Source: Actinomadura sp. WMMA1423
GTDB lineage: Bacteria > Actinomycetota > Actinomycetes > Streptosporangiales > Streptosporangiaceae
Reading direction: 5' to 3'
Assembly: GCF_006547145.1 (NCBI RefSeq)
Contig: NZ_CP041244.1
Span: forward strand, 3,844,001-3,908,000
Length of the DNA stretch: 64,000 nt
The notes under the pieces are model-generated. The model saw only the letters and a program-made list of their open reading frames with translations. It searched no databases and was not told the DNA's origin. This document shows positions 60,615 to 64,000 of this stretch, piece by piece. The position numbers were made by a program, and so were the translations under genes. Each line of letters opens with the position of its first letter. Within the stretch, counting starts at the first letter, position 1.

Positions 60615-61646
60615 CTAGGACGACATGGCTTCGCGGACCTCCGCCAGCGTGCGCTCCGCCACCGCGTTGGCGCGCTCGTCCCCCTCTGCGAGGACGGCGC
60701 GCAGGTACGCCCGGTCGGCGGCGACCTCGGCGCGGCGGGCGCGGATGGGGCGCAGGAACTCGTTCACCGAGTCGGTCACGACCTTCTTCAGCGCCGCCGC
60801 GCCGCCGTCGCCGATCTCGGCGGCCACGGTGTGCGGGTCGCGGTCCTGGCAGAGCGCGGCGAGCAGCACCAGGCTGGAGACCTGCGGACGCGTCTCGGGC
60901 TCGTAGGTGATGTGCCGGTTCGCGTCGGTCACGGCCCGCCTGACCAGCCGGGCGGTCTCGTCCTCGGTGGCGGACAGGTTGATGGCGTTGCCGCGGCTCT
61001 TGCTCATCTTGTTGCCGTCGGTGCCGAGCAGGAGCGGCGCGGCCGACAGCAGGGCGTCCGGCACCGGGAAGACGGGCCCGTAGCGCTCGTTGAAGCGGCG
61101 CGCGACGGTCCGGGTGATCTCCTGGTGCGGGAGCTGGTCCTTGCCCACGGGAACGAGGTTCGCCTTGCAGAACAGGATGTCGGCGGCCTGGTGGACGGGA
61201 TAGGTGAACATCAGCCCGCTGACCGCCGACTGCCGGGACGTCGCGATCTCGTCCTTCACCGTGGGATTGCGGCTCAGCTCCGCGATCGACACCAGGGACA
61301 GGAACGGCAGCATGAGCTGGTTCAGCGCGGGGACGGAGCTGTGCCGGAAGACCGTCGCCGCGGACGGGTCGATCCCGGCGGCCAGGTAGTCGGCGACCAG
61401 CCCCTCGACGTACTCGGTGAGGTGGTCGGCCACGTCCCGGTCGGTGAGCACCTGGTAGTCGGCCACCAGGACGAACAGCTCCACGCCCGCCCGCTGGAGC
61501 CGCACCCGGTTCGCCAGGGTGCCGAAGTAGTGCCCGAGATGCAGCGGGCCGGTGGGGCGGTCGCCGGTCAGGATCCGGAAGGCTCCGGGGTCGGCCGCGA
61601 TGCGTTCCTCCAGCTCGCGGCTGCGGGCTTCGGGGGTGGTGTCCAT
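60615..61646 (-). CDS. trpS: tryptophan--tRNA ligase
   Basis: A 343-residue class Ic synthetase charging tRNA-Trp. HIGH is HLGH in PTGPLHLGHYFGT (about 32-44), KMSKS is KMSKSRGN (about 205). Catalytic-domain features PVGKDQLPHQEITRTVARRFN are present. ATG 61646 follows a strong GAGGAGG. A Trp attenuator lies 60-150 nt upstream, so expression should rise when charged tRNA-Trp is scarce. Confidence 0.94.
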   Translation of the reverse strand: MDTTPEARSRELEERIAADPGAFRILTGDRPTGPLHLGHYFGTLANRVRLQRAGVELFVLVADYQVLTDRDVADHLTEYVEGLVADYLAAGIDPSAATVFRHSSVPALNQLMLPFLSLVSIAELSRNPTVKDEIATSRQSAVSGLMFTYPVHQAADILFCKANLVPVGKDQLPHQEITRTVARRFNERYGPVFPVPDALLSAAPLLLGTDGNKMSKSRGNAINLSATEDETARLVRRAVTDANRHITYEPETRPQVSSLVLLAALCQDRDPHTVAAEIGDGGAAALKKVVTDSVNEFLRPIRARRAEVAADRAYLRAVLAEGDERANAVAERTLAEVREAMSS

Positions 61647-61710
61647 GGGGTCCTCCTCGTCGGGTCCGCGGCCGTCCCGCCTGGGCGGCCCGGGTCACCG
61701 AGAAGAGGAA

Positions 61711-61731
61711 GGGCCGTCCGGCGGACGGCCC
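61711..61731 (-). terminator. attenuator terminator of the trpS leader
   Basis: GGGCCGTCC-GCC-GGACGGCCC, a perfect 9-bp stem (61731-61723 with 61719-61711), followed on the minus strand by TTCCTCTTC. It is the 3:4 hairpin of the attenuator. Confidence 0.82.
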
Positions 61732-61756
61732 GATCGCATGCGTCAGTTCGGCCGTC

Positions 61757-61795
61757 CTAGGACGGCCACCAGCCGAGGCATGCGGTGCGATTCAC
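61757..61795 (-). CDS. trpS leader peptide with tandem Trp codons
   Basis: GTG start at 61795 and TAG stop at 61757 encode 12 residues, MNRTACLGWWPS. Trp-Trp falls at codons 9-10 (61771-61766), directly before segment 2 of the attenuator. Tandem Trp codons are what a Trp attenuator needs and are very rare by chance. An AGGTGG sequence lies at 61815-61810, 14 nt before the start, slightly far for a ribosome site, so the start could be weak. Confidence 0.75.
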   Translation of the reverse strand: MNRTACLGWWPS

Positions 61796-61828
61796 GCGTC
61801 GATGGTATCCCACCTGATGCGACTGCTG

Positions 61829-61856
61829 CCAGATAATCTAGAACGAAACCATCTTG
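61829..61856. promoter_or_regulatory. weak MarR operator before MarR gene
   Basis: CCAGATAAT-N10-ACCATCTTG has 6 of 9 matched arm positions and the same 10-nt spacer and AGAT core as the perfect site at 62367-62394. It lies 14 nt before the MarR start and so fits autoregulation. Confidence 0.5.
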
Positions 61857-61870
61857 GGTAGGCTGGGCGC

Positions 61871-62359
61871 ATGACCTCGATGGCCCCCGCCCGCACGCAG
61901 ACGGATCTGTCGTTCCTGCTCGACCACACCGGCCACGTGCTGCGCGGCCGGATGACGGCGGCGCTCGCCGAGATCGGGCTGACGCCGCGCATGCACTGCG
62001 TCCTCGTGCACGCGCTGGAGGAGGAGCGCACCCAGATCCAGCTCGCCGAGCTCGGGGACATGGACAAGACGACCATGGTCGTGACCGTGGACGCCCTGGA
62101 AAAGGCGGGCCTCGCCGAGCGGCGCCCGTCGTCCCGGGACCGGCGGGCCCGGATCGTCGCCGTCACCGAGGAGGGCGCGCGGGTCGCCGCCCGCAGCCAG
62201 CAGATCGTGGACGGCGTCCACGAGGCCGCCCTCGGCTCGCTGCCGGCGGACCAGCGCGAGGCGCTCGTCCGGGCACTGGACGCGCTGGCCACCGGGCACC
62301 TCGCCACTTCACCGGAGGCCCCGCGCCCGGCCCGCCGGGCCCGCGAGCGCCAGAAGTAA
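61871..62359 (+). CDS. MarR family transcriptional regulator
   Basis: A 162-residue MarR protein: LTPRMHCVLVHALEEERTQIQLAELGDMDKTTMVVTVDALEKAGLAERRPSSRDRRARIVAVTEEG comprises the winged helix and wing. Its gene precedes an MFS transporter by about 70 nt, with a perfect GCAGATAGT dyad between, and a weaker copy before its own start. The pair resembles MarR/EmrB systems in which efflux follows drug sensing. Confidence 0.9.
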   Translation: MTSMAPARTQTDLSFLLDHTGHVLRGRMTAALAEIGLTPRMHCVLVHALEEERTQIQLAELGDMDKTTMVVTVDALEKAGLAERRPSSRDRRARIVAVTEEGARVAARSQQIVDGVHEAALGSLPADQREALVRALDALATGHLATSPEAPRPARRARERQK

Positions 62360-62366
62360 ATCCATC

Positions 62367-62394
62367 GCAGATAGTCCGCAACAAAACTATCTGC
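62367..62394. promoter_or_regulatory. MarR operator before the MFS gene
   Basis: Perfect 9-bp inverted repeat GCAGATAGT-N10-ACTATCTGC. It starts 7 nt after the MarR stop and ends 37 nt before the MFS ATG at 62432, within the probable promoter. Confidence 0.75.
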
Positions 62395-62431
62395 TACGGT
62401 CTCTCCTGTTGCTTCCGAACAGGAGATGACC

Positions 62432-63919
62432 ATGTCTTCCCCCTTGCCGTCCTCCCCCTTGCCGTCCTCCCCCTCGCCGTCCCCGTTCCGCTCCCGATGG
62501 GCGGCGCTCGGCGTGCTGTCCGCCACGATGCTGATGACGATCCTGGACGGCAGCATCGTCACGGTCGCGGCGCCCGCCATCCAGGACGACCTCGGCTTCT
62601 CGCCCGCCGGGCTGAGCTGGGTCATGAACGCCTACCTGATCCCGCTCGGCGGACTGCTGCTGCTCGCCGGGCGGCTCGGCGACCTCGTCGGCCGCCGCAC
62701 GCTGTTCCTCGCCGGGAACGCGCTCTTCACCGCGGCGTCGGTGCTGGCGGGCGCCGCCACCACGTCCGGCCTGCTGGTCGCCGCCCGGTTCCTGCAGGGC
62801 GTCGGCAGCGCCCTCGCCTCCGCCGTCGTGCTCGGCATCCTCGTGACGCTGTTCACCGACCCCCGCGAGCGGACCAGGGCGCTCGGGGTGTTCAGCTTCA
62901 CCGGAGCGGCGGGCGCGTCCATCGGGCAGGTGCTCGGCGGCGTGCTCACCGACGCGCTGAGCTGGCACTGGATCTTCCTGATCAACCTGCCGATCGGCCT
63001 CGCCGTGATCCTGCTCGCCCTCCCCGCGCTGCCCCGCGACCGGGGCCTCGGCCTGGCCGCCGGAGCGGACGTGGCGGGCGCGGCGCTGGTCACCTCCGGG
63101 CTCATGCTCGGCATCTACACCGTCGTCAAGGTCGAGCGGTACGGGTGGCTGTCGGCGCACACGCTGGGCCTCGGCGCCGTCTCGCTGCTGCTGCTCGCCG
63201 GGTTCGTCCTCCGGCAGGCCCGCGCGGCGACGCCGCTGATGCCGCTGCGGATCCTGCGCTCGCGCAACGTGTCCGGCGCCTACGCGGTCCAGTTGCTGAC
63301 ACTGTCGGCGATGTTCTCCTTCCAGGTCATCGTCGCCCTCTTCATGCAGCAGGTGCTCGGCTACGGCGCGCTCGACACGGGCCTGGCGATGCTGCCCGCC
63401 GCCGTCGCGATCGGCGCCGTCTCGCTCTTCGCGTCCGCGCGGCTGTCGAACCGCTTCGGCGAGCGGTCCGTGCTGACGACCGGGCTCGTCCTGCTCGCCG
63501 GCGCGATGGCGTGGCTCACGACCGTCCCGGTGGACGCGGACTACGTCACCGACCTGCTCCCCCCGTTCTTGCTGATCGCCGGTGCGGGGCTCGTGCTGCC
63601 CTCGCTGACCGGGCTCGGCATGTCCAGCGCCCGGCCCGAGGACGCGGGCGTCGCCTCCGGTCTGTTCAACACCGTCCAGCAGGTCGGGATGGCGCTCGGC
63701 GTCGCGGTCATGACCACGCTCGCCGCCGCGCGGATCGAATCGCTGCGGGCGGACGGTCATGGCACCGCCGCCGCGCTCACCGGCGGCTACCACCTGGCCT
63801 TCACCGTCTCGGCCGGCCTGCTGGCCGCGGCGGTCGCCGTTTCGCTGCTCGTCCTGTGCCGCCCGCGGCCCGCGCCCGCCGCCGCGGCGCCCGCCGAGAC
63901 CGTCCCCACCAACGTCTGA
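62432..63919 (+). CDS. MFS transporter, DHA2 (EmrB/QacA)-type
   Basis: A 495-residue 14-helix drug exporter. Helix 1 holds LMTILDGSIVTVAAPAIQ (D1 motif LDxTIVNVALP-like), then AYLIPLGGLLLLAGRLGDLVGRRTLFL (motif A), and FSFTGAAGASIGQVLGGVLTDALSWHWIFLINLPIG (motif C region). ATG 62432 is used since AGGAG is 6 nt upstream. The N-terminus has SPLPS repeats from a 15-nt DNA repeat (62438-62482). It is likely released from repression by its MarR partner. Confidence 0.9.
   Translation: MSSPLPSSPLPSSPSPSPFRSRWAALGVLSATMLMTILDGSIVTVAAPAIQDDLGFSPAGLSWVMNAYLIPLGGLLLLAGRLGDLVGRRTLFLAGNALFTAASVLAGAATTSGLLVAARFLQGVGSALASAVVLGILVTLFTDPRERTRALGVFSFTGAAGASIGQVLGGVLTDALSWHWIFLINLPIGLAVILLALPALPRDRGLGLAAGADVAGAALVTSGLMLGIYTVVKVERYGWLSAHTLGLGAVSLLLLAGFVLRQARAATPLMPLRILRSRNVSGAYAVQLLTLSAMFSFQVIVALFMQQVLGYGALDTGLAMLPAAVAIGAVSLFASARLSNRFGERSVLTTGLVLLAGAMAWLTTVPVDADYVTDLLPPFLLIAGAGLVLPSLTGLGMSSARPEDAGVASGLFNTVQQVGMALGVAVMTTLAAARIESLRADGHGTAAALTGGYHLAFTVSAGLLAAAVAVSLLVLCRPRPAPAAAAPAETVPTNV
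62438..62482 (+). repeat. three tandem 15-nt repeats at the MFS N-terminus
   Basis: TCCCCCTTGCCGTCC occurs at 62438-62452 and 62453-62467, and with one change at 62468-62482. The copies are in frame and give SPLPS-SPLPS-SPSPS. Copy number changes would alter only a short flexible tail. Confidence 0.9.
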
Positions 63920-63930
63920 AGGAGATCGCG

Positions 63931-64000
63931 ATGACCGAGTACGGCCCCGGACAGGGACCCGGCCCCAAGCCCGTCGGCGAGGACGAGCTGTCACGCCTCC
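63931..64000 (+). CDS. partial open frame at right edge
   Basis: ATG 63931 with AAGGAG 6-8 nt upstream, 11 nt after the MFS stop. Only 23 residues are visible (MTEYGPGQGPGPKPVGEDEL), too few for a family call. Its close spacing suggests it belongs to the MFS operon. Confidence 0.55.
   Translation, partial: MTEYGPGQGPGPKPVGEDELSRL

Larger units (their letters stand above)
61711..61795 (-). promoter_or_regulatory. Trp-responsive transcription attenuator upstream of trpS
   Basis: Four segments on the minus strand: 1 GGCCGTCC (61767-61760), 2 GGACGGCC (61757-61750), 3 GGGCCGTCC (61731-61723), 4 GGACGGCCC (61719-61711). Segments 1 and 3 carry the same 8-mer, 2 and 4 the complement, so 1:2, 2:3 and 3:4 pairs are all perfect. 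Segment 1 begins in the second of two Trp codons of a leader peptide. Ribosome stalling at Trp would mask 1, allow 2:3 and so block the 3:4 terminator. Confidence 0.82.

Overview
The window is high-GC actinobacterial DNA (strong G/C third-position bias, GTG and TTG starts, mycothiol gene mshA, CarD, a SenX3/RegX3-type phosphate system, a mycosin-type subtilase, many TetR/MarR/ECF regulators). The gene families, including a CU044_5270-type partner of an ECF sigma factor, fit a member of the Streptosporangiales such as Actinomadura; the genus is an inference. About 66 protein genes, one intact tRNA gene and a set of convincing cis-regulatory sites are annotated.

Layout. 0-17 kb: trehalose-phosphatase and a DUF3263 gene, a MarR gene, a SHOCT protein, a long mycosin-like protease, an acetate symporter with its DUF485 partner, a TetR gene facing a flavin oxidoreductase across three repeated operators, a P450, a secreted beta-lactamase-fold hydrolase, a secreted I36 inhibitor, an ECF sigma factor with its membrane partner, a small membrane protein overlapping a pentapeptide-repeat protein, and a NUDIX gene. 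17-23 kb: TetR/quinone oxidoreductase (frameshifted near its 3' end), a metallophosphoesterase, a MarR gene and a Tat-exported Dyp peroxidase behind a 49-nt near-perfect palindrome. 23.1-23.7 kb: scar of an integrative element (tRNA 3' fragment, decayed tyrosine integrase, two matching hairpins) beside tRNA-Thr(UGU).

23.8-49 kb is a housekeeping core with insertions. A YCII-ECF pair is followed by rlmB and cysS; a second YCII-ECF-hydrolase operon, a DUF6585-like gene, a DUF2637 gene and fumarylacetoacetase lie between cysS and ispF-carD, which are usually close together in actinobacteria. Then come two envelope proteins, a gene of unknown family, regX3-senX3 divergent from phoU with a PHO box between them, a BNR-repeat protein, a MarR/MFS pair, gpmA, a YbjN gene and mshA.

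48-64 kb is accessory metabolism: SDR, methyltransferases, acyl-CoA synthetase with a TIGR03084 protein, USP, macrodomain protein, an epimerase, DODA-type dioxygenase/MarR, an AlkZ-like protein, TetR/methyltransferase, trpS and MarR/MFS. The most striking element is a complete Trp attenuator in front of trpS: a 12-residue leader peptide with tandem Trp codons and four alternately pairing segments ending in a terminator. Several regulator/target pairs each carry their own distinct inverted-repeat operator, so this window gives a readable set of local one-component switches. No CRISPR array, intact insertion sequence, prophage or biosynthetic gene cluster was seen.
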